Source: Lentisphaeria bacterium
GTDB taxonomy: Bacteria; Verrucomicrobiota; Lentisphaeria; Victivallales; Victivallaceae
Reading direction: 5' to 3'
Assembly: GCA_018265615.1 (NCBI GenBank)
Contig: JABLYX010000075.1
Span: forward strand, 1 to 21,319
DNA: 21,319 nt
The translations under genes and the position numbers were made by a program. Shown here piece after piece: positions 6,797-14,572 of the stretch. Within the stretch, counting starts at the first letter, position 1. Each line of letters opens with the position of its first letter. The notes beneath the pieces were generated by a model. The model worked only from the letters and a program-made list of their open reading frames with translations, was not told the origin of the DNA and searched no databases.

Positions 6797-7537
6797 TCAG
6801 GGATTTTTCTCGCGGTTTTCCTTCTGTCCGCCGTTGTGAATCGGCTTTTCGAGTTCCCGGTCGATCCTGCGGCGGTTGTGGATCAGATGCAGGTACATCG
6901 CGTCCTGCGCCGCGACCGGGTCGCGCCGGATGATCGCATCGACGATCTCGCGGTGGGTCGTGACCGTCTCTTCGAGCAGGCTGCCGTGGGTCAGGTCGAT
7001 GAAGATCCCGATGGAGCTGTTGATGACCGGGATCAGCCGCGGGACGACGAGGTTGCCGCTGCTGCGCGCGATCGCTGTATGGAGGGCGATATCTTTCTCG
7101 AGGTGATTCTCTCCGGCCCGGATGTACGCCTCCGTTTCGTCACACAGCCGCACAATCTCTTCGAGTTCGCGTTCATCCGCGTTCCGGGCCGCCATCGCCG
7201 CGATCGGCGGCTCGATGAGGAAACGGACCTCCAGCAGGTCCCGGCCGAGCTTCCGGCGGTCACGGACGAACGAAAAGCCCAACGGATCGTCCGGCACACC
7301 GAGCTTGGAGGATACATAGGTCCCCGCACCCTGCCGGACCTCGACCACATTGCGTGAAATCAGCACCTTGACCGCTTCGCGGACGGTACTGCGCCCGGCG
7401 TGCAGCTCCGCGGCCAGCCCGTACTCGTTCGGCAGGCGGTCGCCCGGCTCGAGACGGTGTTCGAGAATGTAGCGCAGCAGCTCTTCGCTCAGCAGCTCCA
7501 CGCGCGTTTTTCTGGTTTCCGACGGTTCCGTCGTCAT
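6797..7537 (-). CDS. GntR-family regulator, FadR/FCD subgroup
   Basis: A 246-residue regulator. The winged helix is at about residues 10-78 (LSEELLRYILEHRLEPGDRLPNE, then the GRSTVREAVKVLISRNVVEVRQGAGTYV signature, given in pieces here). An all-helical FCD effector domain spans about 98-230. Metal/ligand-type residues are visible: D and H in DIALHTAI, H in THREIVDAI and H in HLIHNRR. FCD regulators usually sense carboxylates, including sugar acids. The gene is divergent from a GntP permease and a sugar-acid dehydratase, which it most likely represses until the acid is present. GGAAGGAG lies 7 nt before the ATG. Its promoter and that of the permease share a palindrome. Confidence 0.9.
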   Translation of the reverse strand: MTTEPSETRKTRVELLSEELLRYILEHRLEPGDRLPNEYGLAAELHAGRSTVREAVKVLISRNVVEVRQGAGTYVSSKLGVPDDPLGFSFVRDRRKLGRDLLEVRFLIEPPIAAMAARNADERELEEIVRLCDETEAYIRAGENHLEKDIALHTAIARSSGNLVVPRLIPVINSSIGIFIDLTHGSLLEETVTTHREIVDAIIRRDPVAAQDAMYLHLIHNRRRIDRELEKPIHNGGQKENREKNP

Positions 7538-7577
7538 CGGGCCGCTCCTTCCGGGTTCTCGTTGATGATGCTTTCCA

Positions 7578-7607
7578 AGTATAGCACACGATTCCGCATT
7601 TTGCGAA
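7578..7607 (-). promoter_or_regulatory. Promoter of the FCD-type GntR regulator
   Basis: Minus-strand TTCGCA (7607-7602), an 18-bp spacer and TATACT (7583-7578) preceded by TG one base upstream, making an extended -10. The start would be about 35 nt before the ATG. The -35 overlaps the opposite promoter's -35. Confidence 0.5.
7595..7605. promoter_or_regulatory. Candidate operator between divergent sugar-acid genes
   Basis: CGCA-TTT-TGCG is a perfect short palindrome that overlaps the -35 boxes of both divergent promoters. A GntR-family dimer bound here could repress its own gene and the permease/dehydratase operon together. This is inferred from position and symmetry. Confidence 0.45.
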
Positions 7608-7630
7608 CTGATTCCTGAAAGTCATATGAT
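7601..7630 (+). promoter_or_regulatory. Promoter of the permease-dehydratase operon
   Basis: TTGCGA (7601-7606), an 18-bp spacer and TATGAT (7625-7630). The start would be near 7637, giving a leader of about 124 nt before the permease ATG. The leader is AT-rich and shows no riboswitch fold that I recognise. Confidence 0.5.
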
Positions 7631-7760
7631 GTTTTTGTTTGAAAAAAGTAAAGAAAAATCAAAAAAGCGATTGAAATATTCAAAATGGCGATTAATCTTA
7701 ATAAAGAAGCCGGGATTGATCGCAAAGTCATCAGATGAATTTGAACAAGGGAGACTCTCC

Positions 7761-9128
7761 ATGCTCAGTGGACCCATGCTGCTCGTCGTGTTCCTTCTCG
7801 CCATCGCATTGCTGCTGGTCACGATCATCAAATTCCGGATGAACGCGTTTGTGGCCCTGCTGCTCACCTCGCTCTTTACCGCGCTGCTGGTACGGGTTCC
7901 GGTTGCGGAGATCGGGCCGGTGATCGCGGGCGGCTTCGGCAAGACGCTGGCCGGGATCGGCATCGTGACCGGGCTCGGAGTCATGCTCGGACAGTTTCTG
8001 TTTGAATCCGGCGGAATCGAGGTGATTTCGAACTCGGTTATCCGCCGTTTCGGTGACCGCAACGCGCCGTCTGCCGTTGCCGTCTCCGGCTTTCTGACCG
8101 GGATCCCGGTATTCGGGGATGTGGTCTACATCATGTTCGCACCCATGCTGCGCGTATTGAGCAAAAAGACCGGGATCTCGATGGTCGCCTACGCCTGCGC
8201 GCTCTCCGTCGCGACGACCTGCACCTATGCGCTTGTGATCCCGACGCCCGCGCCGCTGGCGGTGGCGGAGGGGTTGAAGATCGATGTCGGAGTGTTCTTC
8301 TTTTATGCGATCGTCACCGCGCTTGTCGGCGCCGTCTGCGGCGGGATCCTGTACGGCAGGTATCTGGACCGGCAGGATAAGAAGAGCGGCCACACCTATG
8401 AGTTCGAGGACGTCGAGGAGGAGGAGAAGGCGCTTGCCGCGCATCCGGAGCGTCCGCGGCCGTCGTTTCTGCTTTCGCTCTCGATCCTGTTCGTTCCGAT
8501 CTTTCTGATCCTGCTCGGCAGCTTTGTGCCGCTGGCGTTCGGGAGCGAAGGGCGCGTCATCACCGTGATCCGTTTCGTCGGGGACAAAAACGTCGCGATG
8601 CTGGTCGGCGTCCTCTACGCCGCGGCCGTGACCCGCCGTTACATCCGCAAGCCTGCCGCCGAGATCATGAGCTCGGCGGCCGACCAGATCGGCCTGATCC
8701 TGCTGATTACGGGTGCGGGCGGCGCGTTCGGCGTGGTGCTCGAGCACACTGGAATCGCGGATTATGTGGCAGGGAGCCTGTCACAGTGCAGCATCCCGAT
8801 CCTCGTGCTCTGCTTTCTGATTTCACAGATCATCCGCTGCGCGCAGGGCTCGACCACGGTTGCGCTGATGACGACGGCCTCGATCCTCGCCGGGACGGTG
8901 GCGGCCAGCGGTGTTTCGCCGGTGCTCTGTGCAATCGCGATCTGTGCGGGCGGGATCGGCCTTTCGCTGCCGAACGACTCCGGATTCTGGGCCATCAGCC
9001 GGTTTTTCCGGATCTCCGTGCAGGATACGATCCGCGGCTGGACACTCGGCGGCAGCGCGGCGGGGGCCGCGTGCTTCGTTTTCGTCTGCATCCTCGCGCT
9101 GTTTCAGGATTATCTGCCCGGTCTTTAA
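7761..9128 (+). CDS. GntP-family gluconate/sugar-acid permease
   Basis: A 455-residue inner-membrane transporter with about 12 hydrophobic segments. It resembles the GntP (gluconate:proton symporter) family: an N-terminal LLVVFLLAIALLLVTIIKFRMNAF region (given in part), GGFGKTLAGIGIVTGLG, SGFLTGIPVFGDVVYIM, IPTPAPLAVAE, QIIRCAQGSTTVALMTT and LPNDSGFW. The latter motifs are characteristic of this family. A charged cytoplasmic loop rich in Glu lies near residue 215. The start is the ATG at 7761 with AAGGGAG 7 nt upstream; 45 further in-frame codons upstream are Lys-rich and are leader sequence. It is followed after 21 bp by the dehydratase, with which it forms an operon. The substrate is probably an aldonate such as gluconate or a relative; the exact sugar acid cannot be read from sequence. 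Confidence 0.9.
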   Translation: MLSGPMLLVVFLLAIALLLVTIIKFRMNAFVALLLTSLFTALLVRVPVAEIGPVIAGGFGKTLAGIGIVTGLGVMLGQFLFESGGIEVISNSVIRRFGDRNAPSAVAVSGFLTGIPVFGDVVYIMFAPMLRVLSKKTGISMVAYACALSVATTCTYALVIPTPAPLAVAEGLKIDVGVFFFYAIVTALVGAVCGGILYGRYLDRQDKKSGHTYEFEDVEEEEKALAAHPERPRPSFLLSLSILFVPIFLILLGSFVPLAFGSEGRVITVIRFVGDKNVAMLVGVLYAAAVTRRYIRKPAAEIMSSAADQIGLILLITGAGGAFGVVLEHTGIADYVAGSLSQCSIPILVLCFLISQIIRCAQGSTTVALMTTASILAGTVAASGVSPVLCAIAICAGGIGLSLPNDSGFWAISRFFRISVQDTIRGWTLGGSAAGAACFVFVCILALFQDYLPGL

Positions 9129-9149
9129 CCTCGGAAGGAGAATGGAAGA

Positions 9150-10865
9150 ATGAAGAGTCAGGATATCCGCAAAATCGCCCCCGAAATGGATCCGCTGCGC
9201 ATCGGCATGGGCTGGAAGGTCGCGGACCTTGCCAAACCGCAGATCATCGTGGAGAGCACGTTCGGAGACAGTCATCCCGGCAGCGCCCACCTGATGCGGT
9301 TCGTCGAGCGGGCCGTGAAGGGCATCGCCGAAGAGGGCGGCAAGGGGGCGCGCTACTTCTCGACCGACATCTGTGACGGCATGGCGCAGGGACACGACGG
9401 GATCAACTACTCGCTCGTCTCCCGCGATATGATCTGCAACCTCGTCGAGATCCACGCGAACGCGACTCCGTTCGACGGGGGCGTCTTCATCGCGAGCTGC
9501 GACAAGTCGGTTCCGGCGCTGCTGATGGCGATCGGACGGCTGAACATCCCCTCGATCATGGTCACGGGCGGTGTGATGAGCGCGGGCCCGGGGCTGCTGA
9601 CGCTCGAACAGATCGGCGCTTACAGCGCGATGTGCGAGCGCGGCGAAATCACGCCGGAAAAGTTGACCTGGTACAAGCATCACGCCTGCCCCTCCTGCGG
9701 CGCATGCTCATTCATGGGGACCGCCTCGACCATGCAGATCATGGCGGAGTCGCTCGGGCTCATGCTGCCCGGCAGCGCACTGCTGCCCGCGATCAGCGAC
9801 GATCTGCTTGCATTCGCCGGAGAGGCGGGCCGTCAGGCGGTCCGGATCGCGAAGCTCGGCCTCCGTTCCCGCGACGTTGTGACGATGGAGAGCTTCGAAA
9901 ATGCGATCATGGTCCACGCGGCGATTTCCGGTTCGACCAACACGCTGCTGCACATTCCGGCCATCGCGCACGAATTCGGCTTCGACATCGACGCGGACAC
10001 GTTCGACCGGATGCACCGCAACGCGCACTATCTCGCGGACATCCGTCCCGCCGGGCGCTGGCCCGCCGAATATTTCTACTATGCGGGCGGCGTGCCGCGC
10101 ATCATGGAGGAGATCCGCTCGATGCTGCACCTCGGCGTGATGACCGTCACCGGACGGACCCTCGGCGAAAACCTCGAGGCGCTGCACTCCAGCGGATTCT
10201 ATGAGCGCTGCGATGCGCATCTCGCGAAAACCGGGCTCAAACGCACGGATATCATCCGCACATTCGATGAGCCGATCGGCTCGAACGGCACGATCGCGGT
10301 GCTGCGCGGCAACCTCGCTCCCGGCGGCAGCGTGGTCAAGCACAGCGCGGTTCCGGCGGAGATGCACCGCGCGCTGCTGAAGGCGCGTCCGTTCGACAGC
10401 GAGGAGGAGGCGATCGACGCGGTTCTGAAGCACCGGGTTTCGCCGGGAGACGCGGTCATCATCCGTTACGAGGGGCCGAAGGGAAGCGGCATGCCGGAGA
10501 TGTTTTACACGACCGAGGCGATCTCTTCGGACGAGACGCTCGCCCGCAGCATCGCGCTCATCACCGACGGCCGTTTCTCCGGCGCGAGCCGGGGGCCGGC
10601 GATCGGCCACGTTTCGCCGGAGGCGGCGGAGGGCGGCCCCATCGCGCTGGTGGAGGAGGGCGACCTGATTGAGATCGACATCCCGGCCCGCGTCCTGCGC
10701 ATCGCCGGGATCGCCGGGGAACGCCGCTCCGAAGCGGAGATTGAAGCGGAGCTCGCGCGGCGGCGCGCACAGTGGAAGCCGCGTCCGCCGCGCTATGCGT
10801 CGGGTGTGCTGAAGCTCTTTTCGGAGCACGCCGTCTCACCGATGAAGGGCGGCTGCATGGAGTGA
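9150..10865 (+). CDS. IlvD/Edd-family sugar-acid (or dihydroxy-acid) dehydratase
   Basis: A 571-residue iron-sulfur dehydratase, normal length for the family. Landmarks: GHDGINYSLVSRD (about 81-93), the cluster cysteine C117 in SCDKSVP, C186 in CGACSFMGTASTM with C180 and C183 nearby, GSNGTIAVLRGNLAP, and TDGRFSGASRG near the C-terminus. The Cys that provides a third cluster ligand in [2Fe-2S] members (in a PCN motif) is absent; the matching site reads HPGSAH. The gene follows a GntP permease and is divergent from an FCD regulator. This favours a catabolic role, dehydrating an aldonate to a 2-keto-3-deoxy acid, over valine/isoleucine synthesis. AAGGAG lies 9 nt before the ATG. The last 73 bp overlap the opposite-strand hydrolase gene. 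Confidence 0.85.
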   Translation: MKSQDIRKIAPEMDPLRIGMGWKVADLAKPQIIVESTFGDSHPGSAHLMRFVERAVKGIAEEGGKGARYFSTDICDGMAQGHDGINYSLVSRDMICNLVEIHANATPFDGGVFIASCDKSVPALLMAIGRLNIPSIMVTGGVMSAGPGLLTLEQIGAYSAMCERGEITPEKLTWYKHHACPSCGACSFMGTASTMQIMAESLGLMLPGSALLPAISDDLLAFAGEAGRQAVRIAKLGLRSRDVVTMESFENAIMVHAAISGSTNTLLHIPAIAHEFGFDIDADTFDRMHRNAHYLADIRPAGRWPAEYFYYAGGVPRIMEEIRSMLHLGVMTVTGRTLGENLEALHSSGFYERCDAHLAKTGLKRTDIIRTFDEPIGSNGTIAVLRGNLAPGGSVVKHSAVPAEMHRALLKARPFDSEEEAIDAVLKHRVSPGDAVIIRYEGPKGSGMPEMFYTTEAISSDETLARSIALITDGRFSGASRGPAIGHVSPEAAEGGPIALVEEGDLIEIDIPARVLRIAGIAGERRSEAEIEAELARRRAQWKPRPPRYASGVLKLFSEHAVSPMKGGCME

Positions 10866-12694
10866 AGGTAGACCACGGACGGCGAGAGTTCGACGACAGC
10901 TTCGCCGTTCCGCTCCTGAAGCTTCAGCGGGTTTCCGCGCAGATCCTCCGCTTTTCCGGCGAATTCCGGTCCGGGGCGGAGCTCTTTTTTACCGTGGACC
11001 GTCCAGGCGGCGAGGACCCGCGTGCCGTCGGGGCGGGTCCAGCGGGCCTGCCACATCCCTCCGGAGGCTGTCAACTCCGGGCGCGTCGAGCCGGGCGGCA
11101 GGTTCTGCACGAGCGTCTCATACGCTTCCTGCGCGGGCTTCGGCTCGAAGCTGCGGCGCACGATGCCGAAATGCGCCTCGCGCCCACGGTTCCACTCTCC
11201 GGCCCGGAAGCGGTAGTTGAACACCTTTTCGACTCCCTCCGAAAGCGCGAGCAGATATTCGCGCGGCAGCAGCTGCGCCTGCTCCTCCTCGGTCACGCTG
11301 TCGGTGCCGCTCGGATCGGCGCAGACGATAAGGTTTCCGGTGAGGTCGCTGTCGAGGCGGTAGAGTGCGGCGACGGGCGCTTTGTAGCCGCCGTTGACGC
11401 CGCAGACGATCGGGATCATCCGGTCGTTCCCCTTCAGGTTCGCGCCGTTCAGGAAGCGCATGGAGGAACGGTGCGCCGGATGCAGCTCCGGGAACGCTTC
11501 GCCCGCTTCTGACGCAGTCGTCGTGCGCGGAACGCCCTCCTTCACCCAGAACGCCTCCCAGCCGATGTGCAGCTGCGGCATGAGGCTGTCGTTGATCTGC
11601 ACGGTGCGGAAGAGCCCCTTTTCTTCGGATTCGCGGAAATCGAAATAGCATGGGAACCCGCCCGGCAGGATCACGGTTCCGCCGCGCCGGAGGTAGGCGG
11701 TTACCGCGCCGATCCGGTCGGCGGGGAACCCCTCGCGTCCCGGCAGGGCGAGGACCGGGCACTCGGAAATGGGGACGGATTCGAGCTCTGCGAACGTAAG
11801 CTCGCGTCTGTTTTTCCACTCCGGCAGATAGTCGTCGATGCTGCCGGTGAAGAAGATCGCGGAAGCGTCCGCGATGACGCCGGCCGTGTCGCGCGCCGGG
11901 TCGAAGCCGAGTTTTTTCAGCGCCGCCGGGACGACCTCGCGCGCAAGCGGGAAACGGTCCGGCGCGGAGGAGTTGCCGATCTCGGTGATCCATACCGGCT
12001 TGTCGACGCCGTATTTCCGCATGAGCTTCTTCAGGTCGCGGATGCGCAGCGGCAGCTGCGACTCCGGCACATTGCGCCACTGGTACGGGTGGAAATTCAT
12101 GATGTCGAAGTATGCGCCGCCGCCTGCCCGGAGCACGTTTTCCACGAACTCCATCGGGCTGCCGAAGTCGGAGACGCCGGTGAAGAGCACCCGCGCGCCG
12201 GGGTCGGCGCGCTTGATGCATTCATAAGTTTTCCGGAGAAGCTCCGCATAGTTTTCCGGATCGGGCTTCTCTCCCCACGGGCGGTCGCAGTCGGCTTCGT
12301 TAATGACCTCGTAGCAGTCGATCTTTCCCTTGTAGCGCTTTACGCAGGTTTCGACGTAGTTGAGCCAGCGTTCCATATTGCGGAACGGCGGCTTGCCGTG
12401 AGCGGGCATTTCACCGCAGAGAATCGGCAGGACCCGGACATTCGTTTTTTCCGCCTCTTCGACGAGCGCGTCCCAGCGGGAGAAGTCCCATTTGCCCGGC
12501 TCCGGCTCGACCTGCGACCAGTCGAGGTCGGTGCGGACGAAGCCGATTCCGGTTTTCGCGATTCCGGCGAGTTCGCCTTTCGCCTCCAGTTCCGGCATGC
12601 GGTTCAGGTGGGCGCAGACTCCGTACGGCGACTCCGCGCCGCCGAGCGTGAAGGCGGCCGCGAGAAACAGGGCTGTCACGGGTATGCGCTTCAT
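10793..12694 (-). CDS. Secreted clan-A (GH39/GH5-like) glycoside hydrolase, second copy
   Basis: A 633-residue exported hydrolase. The signal peptide is residues 1-20. The barrel begins at SPYGVCAHLNRM and has FVRTDLDWSQVEPEPGKWDF, the acid/base E133 in EVINEAD and the nucleophile E238 in WITEIGNSS, the pair expected of clan GH-A. After the nucleophile, residues about 246-470 form an inserted glutamine-amidotransferase-like (trimerization-type) domain (CPVLALPGREGF, YLRRGGTVILPGG). The barrel then resumes with LLPREYLLALSEGVEKVF and HFGIVRRSFEPKPAQEAYETL. A small beta domain closes the protein. The last 20 or so residues are read from antisense of the dehydratase gene and have no match in the paralogue. 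The family number and substrate are not determined. It overlaps the paralogue's stop by 4 bp and is last in operon B. Confidence 0.8.
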   Translation of the reverse strand: MKRIPVTALFLAAAFTLGGAESPYGVCAHLNRMPELEAKGELAGIAKTGIGFVRTDLDWSQVEPEPGKWDFSRWDALVEEAEKTNVRVLPILCGEMPAHGKPPFRNMERWLNYVETCVKRYKGKIDCYEVINEADCDRPWGEKPDPENYAELLRKTYECIKRADPGARVLFTGVSDFGSPMEFVENVLRAGGGAYFDIMNFHPYQWRNVPESQLPLRIRDLKKLMRKYGVDKPVWITEIGNSSAPDRFPLAREVVPAALKKLGFDPARDTAGVIADASAIFFTGSIDDYLPEWKNRRELTFAELESVPISECPVLALPGREGFPADRIGAVTAYLRRGGTVILPGGFPCYFDFRESEEKGLFRTVQINDSLMPQLHIGWEAFWVKEGVPRTTTASEAGEAFPELHPAHRSSMRFLNGANLKGNDRMIPIVCGVNGGYKAPVAALYRLDSDLTGNLIVCADPSGTDSVTEEEQAQLLPREYLLALSEGVEKVFNYRFRAGEWNRGREAHFGIVRRSFEPKPAQEAYETLVQNLPPGSTRPELTASGGMWQARWTRPDGTRVLAAWTVHGKKELRPGPEFAGKAEDLRGNPLKLQERNGEAVVELSPSVVYLHSMQPPFIGETACSEKSFSTPDA

Positions 12695-14559
12695 TTTACG
12701 AGGAACTCCGGCGTTGCTCCGGCGGCGCGGAAGTAGAGCGGGGCCGGGGAGGCTTCGAATTCACCGCCGTCGAGCTTCACCTCTGCTCCGAGGCAGTTTA
12801 CGGCAGTCTCCGCCGTGCCGGCGGCCTTCATCTTCCGCTTCCCGGAGAGGGACCAGACGGCGCAGACCGTTTCTCCGCCGGGTTGTCTCCAGGAGGCGGT
12901 CCGTATGCCCGGCGCGGGGGAGGAGACCGCGACCGGCCCCGAGCCGTCGGGGCGCAGCCGGATCAGCGTTTCAAGGGCGGCGGCAGCGGGCTTCGGCTCG
13001 AAGTTGCGCCGGACGATTCCGAAGTGTGCCTCACGTCCGCGGTTCCATTCGCCGGCCCGGTAGCGGTAGTAACAGATTCCTTCGACGTTTTCCGCGAGCA
13101 GCAGCAGATATTGGCGCGCGAGCAGGGCGGCCTGCATCTCCTCCGAAGAGCATTCGTTCATGACGCCCGGAATCAGGATGAGGTTCCCCTTCAGGTCGCT
13201 GTCGAACCGGTAGAGCGCTGCGACGGGTGCTTTGTAATCATCTTTGACGCCGTAGAAAAGCGGGATCATCCGGTCGTTGCCCTTCAGATTTTCCGCCGTC
13301 AGGAAGCGGCCGGTCCAGAACTGGCGCGACGACAGCCCCGGAAACGCTTCGCCGGGAACCAGCTTTGTCGCATTGGCCGGAACGCCGGGGCGGGTCCATG
13401 ACGCCTCCCAGCCGAAGTGGAGCTCGCCCGGGCACTGGCGGGTCAGCCACGCATTTGTGAACATGCCGTTCGGCTGCTTCTCGACATTGAAGTAGAACGG
13501 GATGCCGCCGGGGACGATGAGGGTCCCGCCCCGTTCGACATAGTCGCGGACGAACCCGAACTGGCGTACCGGGAACCCTTCGACGCCGGGCAGGATGAGG
13601 ACGGGGCACGCCGAAACATCGAGCGCGGCAAGCTCGACGAACTTGAGGCGGCGCAGTTGCTTCGCTTCGGGCAGGTACTCCTCCGGACGCATGTGGATTC
13701 CGTCCGCATAGTAGAAATTCCCGTCGTCGCGGATGAGGCCGACGGTCCGTTTCGCCGGGTCGATTCCGAGCTCCTTCAGGGCGGCGGCGATCGTGTCGTG
13801 AACGAACTTCACCTCCTGTTCGCCGGAAGAGTTGCCGATCTCGGTCACCCACACCGGCTTGTCGATGTTGTATTTTTTCATGAGCGCGCGCAGCTCGGTG
13901 ATCTTGTTCCGCAGTTGGGCCTCGGGCACATATTTCCACTGATAGGGGTGGAAGTTTACGGCGTCGCATGCGTCCCCCGCGCCCGCCGCGAACGCTTTTT
14001 CGAGGAACGGGAAGGGGTTGCGGACGAACGAAACGCCGGAGAAAAGCACCTTCGCCTGCGGATCGATCCGCTTTACGGTTTCATACGTTTTTTTCAGCAG
14101 CTCCGCATAATGTTCCGGGTCGGGCGCTTCTCCCCACGGGCGGTCGCAGTCGGCTTCGTTGATGACCTCGTAGCAGGCGATTTTCCCCTTGTAGCGTTTC
14201 ACGCTCTCGGAGACGTAGCGCAGAAATGCATCCATATTGCGGTAGGGCGGCCGGACCGGCTTGTGGAGTTCGCCGCCGAGGATCGCGATGATCCCGACCC
14301 TGTGTCTGCCCGCCTCATCGACGAGCGCGTCCCAGCGTGAGAAATCCCATTTGCCCGGCTCCGGCTCGACCTGCGACCAGTCGAGGTCGGTGCGGACGAG
14401 CCGGATGCCGGAGTCCGCCATTCCGGCAAGCTCACGCTTCATCTCATCATCCGGCATACGGTTCAGGTGGGCGCAGACTCCGTACGGAGAAATCGCGGCG
14501 GCCGGGAGTAACACGGCGCAGCCGAAAGCGAGGGCGCAGAGGAGCAGTCTGAGGTTCAT
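12691..14559 (-). CDS. Secreted clan-A (GH39/GH5-like) glycoside hydrolase, first copy
   Basis: A 622-residue exported hydrolase, paralogous to its downstream neighbour over the full length. The signal peptide is residues 1-22 (LLLCALAFGCAVLLPAAA). Catalytic residues are the acid/base E135 in EVINEAD and the nucleophile E240 in WVTEIGNSS. The same amidotransferase-like insertion follows (VLILPGVEGFPV, YVERGGTLIVPGG) before the barrel closes with YLLLLAENVEGICYY and HFGIVRRNFEPKPAAAALETL. It ends normally at TPEFLVK. Long stretches of near-identical DNA in the catalytic parts show tandem duplication. It lies 13 bp after the prepilin-type gene, with AAAGGA 9 nt before the ATG, and overlaps the next gene by ATGA. 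Likely a retaining exo- or endo-glycosidase; substrate unknown. Confidence 0.8.
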   Translation of the reverse strand: MNLRLLLCALAFGCAVLLPAAAISPYGVCAHLNRMPDDEMKRELAGMADSGIRLVRTDLDWSQVEPEPGKWDFSRWDALVDEAGRHRVGIIAILGGELHKPVRPPYRNMDAFLRYVSESVKRYKGKIACYEVINEADCDRPWGEAPDPEHYAELLKKTYETVKRIDPQAKVLFSGVSFVRNPFPFLEKAFAAGAGDACDAVNFHPYQWKYVPEAQLRNKITELRALMKKYNIDKPVWVTEIGNSSGEQEVKFVHDTIAAALKELGIDPAKRTVGLIRDDGNFYYADGIHMRPEEYLPEAKQLRRLKFVELAALDVSACPVLILPGVEGFPVRQFGFVRDYVERGGTLIVPGGIPFYFNVEKQPNGMFTNAWLTRQCPGELHFGWEASWTRPGVPANATKLVPGEAFPGLSSRQFWTGRFLTAENLKGNDRMIPLFYGVKDDYKAPVAALYRFDSDLKGNLILIPGVMNECSSEEMQAALLARQYLLLLAENVEGICYYRYRAGEWNRGREAHFGIVRRNFEPKPAAAALETLIRLRPDGSGPVAVSSPAPGIRTASWRQPGGETVCAVWSLSGKRKMKAAGTAETAVNCLGAEVKLDGGEFEASPAPLYFRAAGATPEFLVK

Positions 14560-14572
14560 AAGCGCATTCCTT

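Noticed and set aside
7731..8747. 338-residue minus-strand open frame opposite the permease
   Set aside because: It is a highly charged Arg/Asp/His shadow of a membrane protein gene.
9708..10829. 373-residue minus-strand open frame inside the dehydratase gene
   Set aside because: It is a shadow of a conserved enzyme with a biased, low-complexity composition and no family features.
11567..12736. 389-residue plus-strand open frame opposite the second hydrolase
   Set aside because: It is antisense to the catalytic barrel. A matching shadow appears opposite the paralogue (13417-14340), as expected when the real genes are duplicates.
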